A stretch of DNA of 57,771 bases, taken from the NCBI RefSeq assembly GCF_022548875.1, contig NZ_JAKZEW010000029.1, forward strand, positions 236-58,006. The letters are read 5' to 3'. The position numbers were made by a program, and so were the translations under genes. Under the pieces are notes generated by a model, which made no database searches, was not told where the DNA came from, and was given only the letters and a program-made list of their open reading frames with translations. This DNA comes from Glycomyces sp. L485 (GTDB lineage: Bacteria > Actinomycetota > Actinomycetes > Mycobacteriales > Micromonosporaceae). Numbering within the stretch: position 1 is the first letter of the stretch; each line of letters starts with the position of its first letter. Of the stretch, positions 34,599 through 42,775 are shown one piece after another.

Positions 34599-35105
34599 TC
34601 AGGCTCTCTCGGGGCGCGGGAAGACCCACGTGCGGTAGGCGAAGAAGCGGAACGTCGAGGCGATGCCCACTCCGACGAAGTTCGCGGCGAGGTTCTTCGC
34701 CAGGACCGTGTCGAAGTACTGCGGCCAGACCTGCGCGAGCCCGTTGTTCGCCCACAGGCAGCCCAGCGCGATGAGCAGGCCGATGCCGTTGAAGAAGAAG
34801 TACAGCAGGTACTGGCGGTGGGCGGCGGCCGAACCGAGCCGGTCGCGCCAGGTCCAGTGCCGGTTGCCGAGGAACGCGAAGGTCGTGGCGATCGCGGCGG
34901 CGCCGGTCTTCGCGCCCCAGTCCGGCCAGTCGAAGACGATCAGGAAGACGTTGAACAGGCCGACGTCGATGAAATAGGCCATGCCGCCGACCCCGACGAA
35001 GCGGAACAGTTCGCTGCTGTGGTCGCGCAGCAGCCTCCACATTCGCACTACCGGTTTGCCGGTCCGCGAGGGGGGCCGCGGTGAAGGCTCAGTGGAGGTC
35101 GACAC
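34599..35105 (-). CDS. GtrA family membrane protein
   Basis: A 168-residue GtrA-type protein with four membrane helices. RFVGVGGMAYFIDVGLFN and FAFLGNRHWTWRDR are the family signature, as is the final FRFFAYRTWVFP. GtrA proteins are thought to move polyprenyl-linked sugars across the membrane for cell-surface glycosylation. The start is GTG at 35105 with no ribosome-binding site and a TAGTCT hexamer 6 bases upstream. It lies next to the membrane sigma factor and other surface genes. Confidence 0.9.
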   Translation of the reverse strand: MSTSTEPSPRPPSRTGKPVVRMWRLLRDHSSELFRFVGVGGMAYFIDVGLFNVFLIVFDWPDWGAKTGAAAIATTFAFLGNRHWTWRDRLGSAAAHRQYLLYFFFNGIGLLIALGCLWANNGLAQVWPQYFDTVLAKNLAANFVGVGIASTFRFFAYRTWVFPRPERA

Positions 35106-35111
35106 CGTTTC

Positions 35112-35117
35112 AGACTA
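35112..35117 (-). promoter_or_regulatory. -10 element of a leaderless gtrA-type transcript
   Basis: Read leftwards TAGTCT, 6 bases before the GTG at 35105. Confidence 0.5.
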
Positions 35118-35130
35118 TCGTGCCCGCCGC

Positions 35131-37611
35131 CTAACCGCTCGGGGCAGCGACCGCCACCACCCCCGCGATGAAGGGATCGCCGCTGCGGTCGATCCGGATG
35201 GCGCCCGCTTCGCCGAGCGTCGCACTGTTCACGGCGATGTCGACGCCGAACGTGTACCAGTGCGGGTTGTTCAGGGCGCCGTTCGCGCGGGACGTCGCCG
35301 GCTCGCCGAACCCGGTCGGGCCGATCGAGAGCCGGTCGCCCGAGCGGTAGGCCGAGCCTCCCCACAGGGTGTGGGCGACGCCGACCTCCCCGCCGCCGCG
35401 CACGTCGATCGCCGTGTCGGACGCGAGGGCGCCGTCGTAGACCGCGACCTCTCTGGGCTCGGCGCCGGGCTCGGCGTAGACGACGGTGAGCGACCACCCG
35501 GCCCAGCGCGGCTCCAGGCAGTCCGGCTCGGCCGGGGGCGGCCATTCGACGCAGCCGGACATCGGCAGGGGATGGTCGTCGATCGCGAGCCAGTACTCGC
35601 CGCCGCCCGAGACCAGACCTGTGACGTCTGCGAACGCCTGAGCCCCGGGGCCGGCGGCGCGCACGGCGTCGGCGCCCAGGTCGGTCCAGGAGCCGCCCGG
35701 CTCGGCGAGCGAGACGTCCGTCGGCAGGTCGTCGCGGGCGCCCGCCCAGTACAGCCCGGCCCAGGCGACCTCGGCGTCCGCGGGGATCTCGAGGACGGCG
35801 CCGGAGAGAGCCTCGCCGCCACGCCCCGCAGGCGGCTGCGGTTCGCCCTTCGAGGCCTTGTACGCCTTCATAGGGTAGCGGTCGCCGCCTCCTTGCGCGG
35901 CCGCCGCCAGGCAGGCGGGCACGGCGCAGGTCATGAGGGTGTTGCCCGCGGCGGTGACGCCGGTGGCGTCGAGCCCGGCGTAGCCGACGACCGAACCGGC
36001 GGGTGCGACCGGGACGCGCAGTTCGGATGCGCCGCTGATGTCGGGGCCGGAGACGGTGATGGCGAAGGTCTGGTAGCCGCTGAGGCCATCGGCGATGCCG
36101 ATGCGGACGTCGGCGGACGCCGAGGCGGGCATCCGGCCTACGGAGCAGCGGATCCGGTCGGCCTCGCTCTCGCACCGCCAGCCGGGCTCGGCGGTCTCGG
36201 AGGCCAAGGTGACGCCCTCGGGGACGTCGATGGCGAGGGTGACGCGGCCGGAGGCGACCTGCGAGTGCTCTGCGGCCCCGGCCTCTTCAGTGCGCGAGGC
36301 GGAGCCGCCGCCGGATCCGAGCGAGTCGAGCCGGATCGGCAGGACCGCCTCGACGCCCGCCTCCAGACCGGTGGCCCCGAGGCCGTGAACGATGTCGTAC
36401 ACGGCGGGGACGGCCGGGACGTCGATCGGTTCGTCGTCGTCGGGCGCGGGCTCGGCCGGCTCCTCACCGGGCTCCGGTCCGGGCTCTCCAGGGTCGGGAT
36501 CGGGCCCGGTCTCGGCCGGGTCCGGGTCGTCCTGTTCAGGCTCGACCGGGTCCTCGTCCAGCGGATCGGTCGCCGCGGGCGGGTCCGGGGCCGCCCGCGT
36601 CTCCTCGTCGGGCTCGACCGGGGCGAGCGCGAAGATCGCGGCGGCGGCGACCACCGCGGCGGTGGAGCCGGTCGCGATCGTGCCCTTGGCGCCGAGGTAC
36701 TGGACGACGCTCCTGATCCAGTCCGCGGCGGTCATGAACGGCGCGGCGAGGAGGGCCACGGCGCCGCCGACGGCGATACCGGCCACCGAGGCGGCCCCGG
36801 CCGTGAGGTAGGGGGCGGCGGCGGCGCCGAGGAAGACCCCGGCGATCGCGCCTCGCATGCCGGAGTTGAGCTCGGCGAGCTCGGCGGACAGCAGGTTGCA
36901 CGAGACGCAGCCGTCGAGGTGGGCGTCGACCTTCCCGGAGTCGCGGACGCCGAGCCTGCCGCGGACGCGCGCGCCGAGATGGTCGACCGTCCACCGGCAC
37001 TCCTCGGGCGGGGAGTCCGCGGCGTGCTCGTTGAGGTAGTTCTGGCGCAGCTGTTCACGGGCCCGGTAGGCGAGCGCGGACACGCCGTTGGGCGTCAGGC
37101 CGAGCATGGAGGCGACCCGGGCCGGGGAATCCTCCTCGACCTCGGTGTGCCACAAGACCGTCCGCCAGCGCTCGGGGAGCTTGCCGAAGGCGAGGGCTGC
37201 GTAGCGGCGCTCGGCGCCCTCGACGGCTGGGTCGGTGAAGACCTCGACGGACTCGTGCTTGGCGATGTCGTCGGTGTACTCCACGCGCTTGTCGCGCCTG
37301 AGGCGGTCGTAGAAGGTGTTGCGGAGGGTGCGGAGCATGTAGGGGCGGAAGGCGAGGTCGGGTCCGGTGCCTTCGCGGAAGGTGTGGAGGAGCTTGGCGA
37401 AGGTCTCGGAGACGAGGTCGTCGGCGGCGGCCGCGTCCTGGGCGAGGACGCGGGCGAGACGGCGGCCGGCGTGGACGTGGCGCTCGTAGAGGACGGCGTA
37501 GGCGGTCGTGTCGCCGCCGCGGGTGGCGGCGATGAGCTCGGGGTCGGAGCGGTCCTCGGGAGATCGGGCGTCGGTGCGTCGGGGCTCTCCGGCGGGAATG
37601 GTCTCGGGCAT
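35131..37611 (-). CDS. Membrane-anchored ECF sigma factor with fused zinc-finger, TM and outer domains
   Basis: An 826-residue fusion. Residues about 23-108 are sigma region 2 (DPELIAATRGGD, AYAVLYERH, DDLVSETFAKLL, RPYMLRTLRNTFYDRLRR); about 135-190 are region 4 (LPERWRTVLWHTEVEE, MLGLTPNGVSALAYRAREQL). Then comes an anti-sigma-like zinc motif HLDGCVSC (His231, Cys235, Cys238), two hydrophobic membrane stretches (about 260-295 and 308-330), a long acidic proline-rich linker, and an outer domain of about 400 residues containing AWAGLYWAG and CVEWPPPAEPDCLEPRW. The chain thus joins sensor, membrane anchor and sigma. The ATG at 37611 has AAGGAG 12 bases upstream; a GTG at 37677 is the alternative. 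No separate anti-sigma gene is adjacent. Confidence 0.85.
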   Translation of the reverse strand: MPETIPAGEPRRTDARSPEDRSDPELIAATRGGDTTAYAVLYERHVHAGRRLARVLAQDAAAADDLVSETFAKLLHTFREGTGPDLAFRPYMLRTLRNTFYDRLRRDKRVEYTDDIAKHESVEVFTDPAVEGAERRYAALAFGKLPERWRTVLWHTEVEEDSPARVASMLGLTPNGVSALAYRAREQLRQNYLNEHAADSPPEECRWTVDHLGARVRGRLGVRDSGKVDAHLDGCVSCNLLSAELAELNSGMRGAIAGVFLGAAAAPYLTAGAASVAGIAVGGAVALLAAPFMTAADWIRSVVQYLGAKGTIATGSTAAVVAAAAIFALAPVEPDEETRAAPDPPAATDPLDEDPVEPEQDDPDPAETGPDPDPGEPGPEPGEEPAEPAPDDDEPIDVPAVPAVYDIVHGLGATGLEAGVEAVLPIRLDSLGSGGGSASRTEEAGAAEHSQVASGRVTLAIDVPEGVTLASETAEPGWRCESEADRIRCSVGRMPASASADVRIGIADGLSGYQTFAITVSGPDISGASELRVPVAPAGSVVGYAGLDATGVTAAGNTLMTCAVPACLAAAAQGGGDRYPMKAYKASKGEPQPPAGRGGEALSGAVLEIPADAEVAWAGLYWAGARDDLPTDVSLAEPGGSWTDLGADAVRAAGPGAQAFADVTGLVSGGGEYWLAIDDHPLPMSGCVEWPPPAEPDCLEPRWAGWSLTVVYAEPGAEPREVAVYDGALASDTAIDVRGGGEVGVAHTLWGGSAYRSGDRLSIGPTGFGEPATSRANGALNNPHWYTFGVDIAVNSATLGEAGAIRIDRSGDPFIAGVVAVAAPSG

Positions 37612-37974
37612 CGTGCGCCGGTGCTCCTTCCTGGTTGCGCCGAGCTCGTACCATCGGGGCTCGGGTTGCGCGCTCACGGGCGAGGTGTCGTAATGCCGGA
37701 CAGAGGAGGTTTTCGGAGTCTCCCTTGGATTAACGAATGACGTCGGTTCAGGTTGTGCCTAGAGGTTAGGCGAAATGAGAATCAGCTTAAAGAGGGCAAT
37801 GTCCGTATTTTCGGGCACATATCCGACAGTTTCGTGAATTGTGATGCTGCTGTGACTATGTGTGATGGCATTGGGCGTGCAGTGCCCTTCCAGGCGACTG
37901 TCGGAAATCTGTCAGGCTATTGCGTACTGTTGGGTATCGCTCCGGAACGCGCGAACCAGTCCAGGAGGTGAGAG
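37612..37974. other. AT-richer divergent promoter region
   Basis: About 360 bases between the membrane sigma factor and the SepX/GlpR-like gene, clearly lower in GC than either. AGGAGG (37962-37967) is a strong ribosome-binding site for the rightward gene. No convincing operator or gene was found. Confidence 0.5.
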
Positions 37975-38769
37975 ATGCCCGCTTCAGTCCTGCTGGCCCT
38001 CTTGGTGGCCACGAGCCTGCTCGCGCTGACCCCGGCGCTGGTGCGCCGCTACGACCCGGACGAGCGCATGATCGCCGACCGAGCCGCCTCCGACGCGCGC
38101 GTCCTCGCCCGCGAGGCCCACCGGCCCGACCACCCCGTCCCGCACGACAACCCCGACGAATCGCCTGCGCCGCAGGAACCTCCGGTGCGGCGAGAGCCGC
38201 GCGGGTGGGAGCGGCGCGGCAGAGGCCGCGGCGAGTCGGTACGGTTGGACCTCGACCAGTCGGTGACCGGCGAGGACCCCGAGATGCGTGAGACGGCCAG
38301 GCTTCCACAGATGCGGGCGGAGTGGTGGCGACGGCGCCACCGCCGCATCCTCTACGTACTCATCGCCCTGACGCTCGCCGAGCTGCTCGGCGTCATCGTC
38401 GCCGGGCCCGGCTTCTGGATCGGCACCGGAGTCGCCCTCGCCGCGCTCGGCGCCTACGTGTACTTCCTGCGCGCCCGCGCGAAGCAGCTCCTGAAGTCCA
38501 AGGCCGCGCATCCGGCCCGGGCGATGCTCACCGCCGAGCCCGAGCCGCGCCCCGACGACGGGCCGCCGACGTACGTGCCGGAGCAGACCGGCGCCGACGA
38601 CGACTGCGACGGCGCCGAGGAGCACCGGGAGTCGTTCCTGTTCGAGAACGGGACGCTCCGCGACGACGAGGACGAGCCGCCGCCCCCGCGCCCGGAAGCG
38701 CGGCGCAGCGACTCGACCGGCGGCGTCAGGGGCCGCTCCTACGAGTCCCCGGCCAAGCTCGAGCGCTAG
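37975..38769 (+). CDS. SepX/GlpR-like divisome membrane protein (putative)
   Basis: A 264-residue protein with an N-terminal helix (about 2-22) followed by VRRYDPDERM, a long disordered acidic/basic segment, and a helical hairpin in the membrane (RRRHRRILYVLIALTLAELLG, about 122-145, then VALAALGAYVYFLRARAK, about 153-170). A disordered acidic tail follows. This three-helix plan with the RRRRR-hairpin-YFLRA ending matches, from memory, actinobacterial SepX/GlpR proteins, which help cell division and bind a gephyrin-like enzyme. The usual neighbours (galU, moeA/glp, mscL) are absent, so the label is tentative. The stop overlaps the convergent surface-protein gene by 4 bases. Confidence 0.55.
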   Translation: MPASVLLALLVATSLLALTPALVRRYDPDERMIADRAASDARVLAREAHRPDHPVPHDNPDESPAPQEPPVRREPRGWERRGRGRGESVRLDLDQSVTGEDPEMRETARLPQMRAEWWRRRHRRILYVLIALTLAELLGVIVAGPGFWIGTGVALAALGAYVYFLRARAKQLLKSKAAHPARAMLTAEPEPRPDDGPPTYVPEQTGADDDCDGAEEHRESFLFENGTLRDDEDEPPPPRPEARRSDSTGGVRGRSYESPAKLER

Positions 38770-39671
38770 GTCGCGCGCCGCAGGCGGACGAGAGCGTACC
38801 CGGCGATCCCGAGCGCCGCGGCCGCGAAGACGACCAGGACCCATGGGAAACCCGAGTCCTCCGAGTCGCGGGCGGGAATCGTCACATCGGCCTCGGCGGT
38901 GCGCTCGACGTCGTCGGCGGCCAGGGTCATCTCGGCGGTCCACTCCCCCGCGGGCAGCGGCTCGCCGAGCACCGCGCGGACCTGTCCGGTGTCGCCGGGC
39001 AGGATCGTCACCCCGGCGTCGACGGCGAAGGGGCCGGCGCTGACGGTCCCGCTCGCGCGTTGAAGGGAGGCCGAACCGCTGAGGTCCACAGCCCGCTCTC
39101 CGGTGTTCGCGACCCTGGCGACGAGGACTGGCCAGTCCGCTCCGGGCGGCAGGACCACCGACATGCCGTCGATCTGGAAGTCGGTGGCCGGTTCGCCGCC
39201 GGGGCCGACGCTGAGGTACATGCGGATGCCGACTCGGTGTATCTGGCGGATGTCGCCGTCGTCCGCCGCGACCTCGGCCAGCACCGCCGCATACCGTTCA
39301 CCCTCGTAGGCCGAGGCGGGGACCGCGATCGTGGCCCCGACGCGCACGGACTCGCCGGGTTCCAGGTCGAGGGAGGACTCGTCCAGGGTCGTCCATTCGC
39401 TCAGGTCGTTGGTGCCTCGGCCCTCGGCCGCGGTGAAGCGGTCGTCCTCCACCGACGCGGCGACCGGGTACAACTCGATGTGCACAGCATCCGACGAGGC
39501 GTTCTGGACATCCATCTCGCGACGGATCTCGTCCCCGGGGGCGACGTGGTCGACGATGTAGTGGCGGGAGCGGGAGTCCGCGGGATGCACCGATTCCTCG
39601 ACCAGCCGGATCCCGATGCTCCCCGGGGCCTCCGGTGCGGCCGAGACGGCGGTGCCGCCGAGCAGAACCAT
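38766..39671 (-). CDS. DUF916/WxL-associated-type cell-surface protein
   Basis: About 301 residues from the first ATG. A signal-like sequence ends at VSAA, then come two beta-sandwich domains: SIGIRLVEESVHPADSRSRHYIVDHVAPG and DAVHIELYPVA, a layout like DUF916 (WxL peptidoglycan-binding domain), and a second Ig-like domain. A C-terminal membrane helix (about 273-297) is followed by RLRRAT, a cell-wall/membrane anchor. From ATG 39671 the signal peptide lacks a basic start; continuing upstream in frame gives CRRRALSGLAAAM, reachable only from a CTG at 39713. It is the second gene of a two-gene unit with the WxL-like protein. Confidence 0.65.
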   Translation of the reverse strand: MVLLGGTAVSAAPEAPGSIGIRLVEESVHPADSRSRHYIVDHVAPGDEIRREMDVQNASSDAVHIELYPVAASVEDDRFTAAEGRGTNDLSEWTTLDESSLDLEPGESVRVGATIAVPASAYEGERYAAVLAEVAADDGDIRQIHRVGIRMYLSVGPGGEPATDFQIDGMSVVLPPGADWPVLVARVANTGERAVDLSGSASLQRASGTVSAGPFAVDAGVTILPGDTGQVRAVLGEPLPAGEWTAEMTLAADDVERTAEADVTIPARDSEDSGFPWVLVVFAAAALGIAGYALVRLRRAT

Positions 39672-39702
39672 GGCCGCCGCAAGACCGCTCAGCGCCCGGC
39701 GC

Positions 39703-40245
39703 CTACAGGACAGTGTGCGTCACCGCTCCCGTGTAGACGCCTGCGACCGCGTCCGCGGGAACATCGACCAGGACCGTGGGATTCCATGACGCGGAGTTGT
39801 TGCCGACGCCCGCGGTGAGCGTGAACGCGGTCCGATCGGTGCTGAGCGTCACCGCGTTGGCCGGAAGCGGCTGAGCGGGGGTGAACACCCCGACGCCGCT
39901 CGTCGCGGTCGCGAGCCCGGACCAGTAGCGGACGTCGCTGGTGGGGATGGTCTCCTCCGGGCTCGCGCCGCCGGTGGTGAAGGCGTCCGCCGAGACCGAG
40001 GCGGTCCAGCTCGCGGTGAGCTGGGCCCGCTCGTCGGTGACCGTGACCGAGCCGATCTGCCCGGAGGCGGTCGTGGCGGGGTCGACGATGCCGAGATCGG
40101 CCGCCTCGGGGACGCTGATGGCGAGCGAGCCGGACTGGACGGTGACGGTCAGGCTCGTATGCGACGCCGCGGCCACCGAGACGGGCGCGAGCAGCAACGC
40201 GACGACGGCAGCTGCGATGAGCAGCAGTCTCAGCCTCAGCCTCAT
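39703..40245 (-). CDS. WxL-like secreted surface protein
   Basis: A 180-residue exported protein. The ATG at 40245 follows GGAGG at good spacing; the signal peptide is MRLRLRLLLIAAAVVALLL and ends near AAASHT. The mature part is a single beta-sandwich: LTVTVQSGSLAISVP, LGSVTVTD-like IGSVTVTDERA, WTASVSADAFTTGG, and the end AVAGVYTGAVTHTVL, which is how many WxL-domain or related surface proteins finish. It is translated just ahead of the DUF916-like anchor, and the two probably form a surface complex. Confidence 0.7.
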   Translation of the reverse strand: MRLRLRLLLIAAAVVALLLAPVSVAAASHTSLTVTVQSGSLAISVPEAADLGIVDPATTASGQIGSVTVTDERAQLTASWTASVSADAFTTGGASPEETIPTSDVRYWSGLATATSGVGVFTPAQPLPANAVTLSTDRTAFTLTAGVGNNSASWNPTVLVDVPADAVAGVYTGAVTHTVL

Positions 40246-40380
40246 CGCCACCTCCGAATAGTCACGTACGGTAACCGCCATCGTAGGTCGAGCCTGCGGT
40301 CATGTGGCGGTTTTGCGGCGACCGAGGTGCATCGAGCGGCGTCAGGTCCCGCACGAGTCCCCGGCTAAACTCGAATGGTT

Positions 40381-41070
40381 ATGCCTGAGCAGACCGAGCA
40401 CCGCCACATTCTGACGTTCAACTTCCGTCAGGGCCGGAACAAGCCGCGCCACGACGAGGCCATGGAGCGGCTGTGGCCGCGCTACGGCATGGAGTGGAGT
40501 CCCGAAGACGGCAGAATCGACTTCACGAAGCTGTTCGGGCGGCACGCACCGGTCGTCCTGGAGATCGGCTCGGGCAACGGGGAGGCCGCCGCCGCGATGG
40601 CCGACGCCGACCGGGAGCGGGACCTGCTGGCCGTGGAGGTCTACCCGCAAGGCGTGGCCGACCTCATGGCCCGCGCCGACGAGCGCGGCCTGGAGAACGT
40701 CCGGCTCTACCAGGGGGACGCGCTGCCGCTGCTGTGGAACGGGATCGAGCCGGGCTCGCTCGACGAGATCCGCGTGTACTTCCCCGATCCGTGGCCCAAG
40801 AAGCGCCACCACAAGCGCCGCATCATCCAGCCCCGGCACGCGGCGACGATGCGGGGCCTGCTGCGGCCCGGCGGCACCGTCCACTGCGCTACCGACATCG
40901 CCGACTACGCCGAGCAGATGCTCGAAGTCCTCACCGCGGACGAGGGCCTGGCGAACACCGCCGACGGGTACGCCCCGAGGCCCGACCACCGACCGGTCAC
41001 GAAGTTCGAGCGTCGCGGCGTCAAAGCGGGCCGCGAGATCTTCGACCTGATCTTCCGCAAACGCACCTGA
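40381..41070 (+). CDS. trmB: tRNA (guanine-N7-)-methyltransferase
   Basis: A 229-residue TrmB that methylates G46 of tRNA using S-adenosylmethionine. Motifs: VVLEIGSGNGEAA (SAM binding), ENVRLYQGDA, the signature YFPDPWPKKRHHKRR, and FERRGVKAGREIFDL at the end. Two ATGs are close (40375 and 40381); a TAAACT hexamer at 40366-40371 implies an almost leaderless start, favouring 40381. It is convergent with a subtilase. Confidence 0.95.
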   Translation: MPEQTEHRHILTFNFRQGRNKPRHDEAMERLWPRYGMEWSPEDGRIDFTKLFGRHAPVVLEIGSGNGEAAAAMADADRERDLLAVEVYPQGVADLMARADERGLENVRLYQGDALPLLWNGIEPGSLDEIRVYFPDPWPKKRHHKRRIIQPRHAATMRGLLRPGGTVHCATDIADYAEQMLEVLTADEGLANTADGYAPRPDHRPVTKFERRGVKAGREIFDLIFRKRT

Positions 41071-41168
41071 CGATCGAGGAAGGCGACCAGACCGCCGCGG
41101 CCCGCGCCGTCTCGACCGATCACGCGCGCTGGAGGACGGCCCGTCTCAGTCCGGCTCTTGAAGTCGGT

Positions 41169-42338
41169 CTATGCGGTGATGTAGACCAGCCTGTTCGGAC
41201 TGCCGGCCGGATCGGTGATCACCCCTGAGGTGGCGTCCCCGATCAAGGCTGACGCCACCGTTGCCGGGCTCGCGGTCGGATTGGCCGACAGATAGACCGC
41301 GGCCGCCCCTGCCACGTGCGGTGCCGCGATCGAGGTGCCGTCCCTCCTCACGGTGACGTTGAAAAGGTAGTTCGACCGGACGTTGACCCCCGGCGCGAAC
41401 AGGTCGACACAGGAGCCGAAGTTCGAGAACCCCCCGCGGACGTCGTTCGCGTCCGCGGCCGCCACGGTCAGCGCCGCCACCAACCGGGCCGGTGAGTACC
41501 CGCAGGCATCGGCGTCGGCGTTGCCGGCGGCCACGACGTAAGTGACCCCCGAGTCAATTGAAGCGCTGACGGCGGTGTCGAGCGTTTGACTCGCACCCCC
41601 GCTGAGGCTCATGTTGGCGACCGCGGGCTTGACCGCGTTCTGGGTCACCCACTCGACGCCGCCGATGACGGTGACGGCGTCGGCGACGCCGGAGCAGTTG
41701 AACACTTGGACCGGCACCAGCTGCGTCTGCTTGGCGATGCCGAAGAGCTCGCCACCGACGATGCCGGCGACATGGGTGCCGTGGCCGTGGCAGTCGCGGG
41801 AATTGCCGCCGGGAACGACGGCGCTGTATCCCGGATCGAGCCGACCCGCGAAGTCCACCTCGTCGAGCCAGATGCCGGTGTCGATGATGTAGGCGTGTAC
41901 CCCGTCCCCGGCGTTGGGGTACGTATAGGAGCCGTCGAGCGGCAGCGATCGCTGGTCGACGCGGTCCAGGCCCCAGCCCGGGGGATTGAGCTGGGTGGCG
42001 GCGATCTCGATCCGCGTGTTCTGCTCGACGTACTCCACTGCCGGGTGGGCGGCCAGGCGCTCGGCGTCGGCCGCTTCCATGTGGACGGAGACGGCGTGGA
42101 CGGAGTCGAAACGGGACTCGATTCGGCCGTCGAACCGGGTCACGAGTTGTTCGACTGGGACCGCCTCGTCCTTGAACGCGACGATGTATTCGCCGGGAAT
42201 AGCGTCAGGGCTATCGGCTCCGATGATGTCGGCGCTCTCCGCCTGGACCGGCGAGACGGCGAGCGTGACCGCGGTCGCGGCCGCTGTCAATGCTGCTATG
42301 AGGTAACGGTTCGTTCTGCTGGTCGTATTGCTGCCCAC
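41169..42338 (-). CDS. Secreted subtilisin-like serine protease with I9 propeptide
   Basis: A 389-residue S8 protease of the proteinase K/aqualysin type. Signal peptide about 1-33 ([17 protein letters not shown]... to VQA). The inhibitor I9 propeptide ([26 protein letters not shown]) precedes the catalytic domain: Asp in YIIDTGIW, His in [10 protein letters not shown], Asn in VVAAGN and Ser in [12 protein letters not shown]. The domain ends soon after, with no extra modules, unlike the first subtilase of the window. Convergent with trmB. Confidence 0.95.
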   Translation of the reverse strand: MGSNTTSRTNRYLIAALTAAATAVTLAVSPVQAESADIIGADSPDAIPGEYIVAFKDEAVPVEQLVTRFDGRIESRFDSVHAVSVHMEAADAERLAAHPAVEYVEQNTRIEIAATQLNPPGWGLDRVDQRSLPLDGSYTYPNAGDGVHAYIIDTGIWLDEVDFAGRLDPGYSAVVPGGNSRDCHGHGTHVAGIVGGELFGIAKQTQLVPVQVFNCSGVADAVTVIGGVEWVTQNAVKPAVANMSLSGGASQTLDTAVSASIDSGVTYVVAAGNADADACGYSPARLVAALTVAAADANDVRGGFSNFGSCVDLFAPGVNVRSNYLFNVTVRRDGTSIAAPHVAGAAAVYLSANPTASPATVASALIGDATSGVITDPAGSPNRLVYITA

Positions 42339-42452
42339 GGCATCACCCTTCTGCGTGAAAGAACTATGGCCTTGGTCACAAGTCCATTGAACTCAGTCAG
42401 ATTTAGCCGCCCCCCGGGCGATGCATCCTCGGAACGAGCGGATGTCCCACAA

Positions 42453-42458
42453 TAGAGT
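42453..42458 (+). promoter_or_regulatory. -10-like box before a small ORF
   Basis: TAGAGT, then 6 bases, then the GTG at 42465, the same geometry as the leaderless genes of this window. Confidence 0.35.
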
Positions 42459-42464
42459 GAATTC

Positions 42465-42638
42465 GTGCCGATACCGACACATCCGAAGCCCGGGCGCGCC
42501 CGTCGGCTCCTCTTCAGCTGGTTTCCCGAAGGAACCCAGGCCCTTCAGAGTCTGGAGGAGTTCGGGGCGATTGCCTGCTCGCAGTCCTGTGGAGCAGGAC
42601 TGAGTGATGCGGGGGCTATGAATCGGGTCGTTCCTTGA
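42465..42638 (+). CDS. Possible 57-residue leaderless small protein
   Basis: The frame begins VPIPTHPKPGRARRLLFSWF and continues with a LQSLEEFGAIACSQSCGAG segment. No family is recognised. Support is the promoter geometry and an intact frame; codon use is only moderately G/C at third positions. It could be a gene remnant. Confidence 0.25.
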   Translation: MPIPTHPKPGRARRLLFSWFPEGTQALQSLEEFGAIACSQSCGAGLSDAGAMNRVVP

Positions 42639-42775
42639 TGAGCGCTAGCGGAAGCCGGTCGCGTTCGGCCCCGGTAGCGCGCAGCCGCAGCCAACGGAGA
42701 AGAGCGAGGTACAAGGCTCCGGATTCATCCGCAGGTCACTTGACAATTCCGGGCAGCCGCCAGTGCGCCGCACAG

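Larger units (their letters stand above)
42339..42775. other. 437-bp gap, mostly non-coding
   Basis: Between the subtilase start and the end of the dgt-like gene. It contains one small leaderless ORF candidate (42465-42638) with an adjacent -10 box. The remainder shows no supported gene, and no terminator hairpin is obvious after the dgt-like gene. Confidence 0.45.

Noticed and set aside
35131..37677. Two separate genes (sigma factor plus surface protein) wrongly joined
   Set aside because: The frame is continuous with uniform codon use, and the linker has no internal start with a ribosome-binding site that I could see.
37761..37779. Half of an iron box (AGGTTAGGC) upstream of the SepX/GlpR-like gene
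   Set aside because: Only one half-site matches (about 12 of 19 overall), and no iron-related gene is adjacent.
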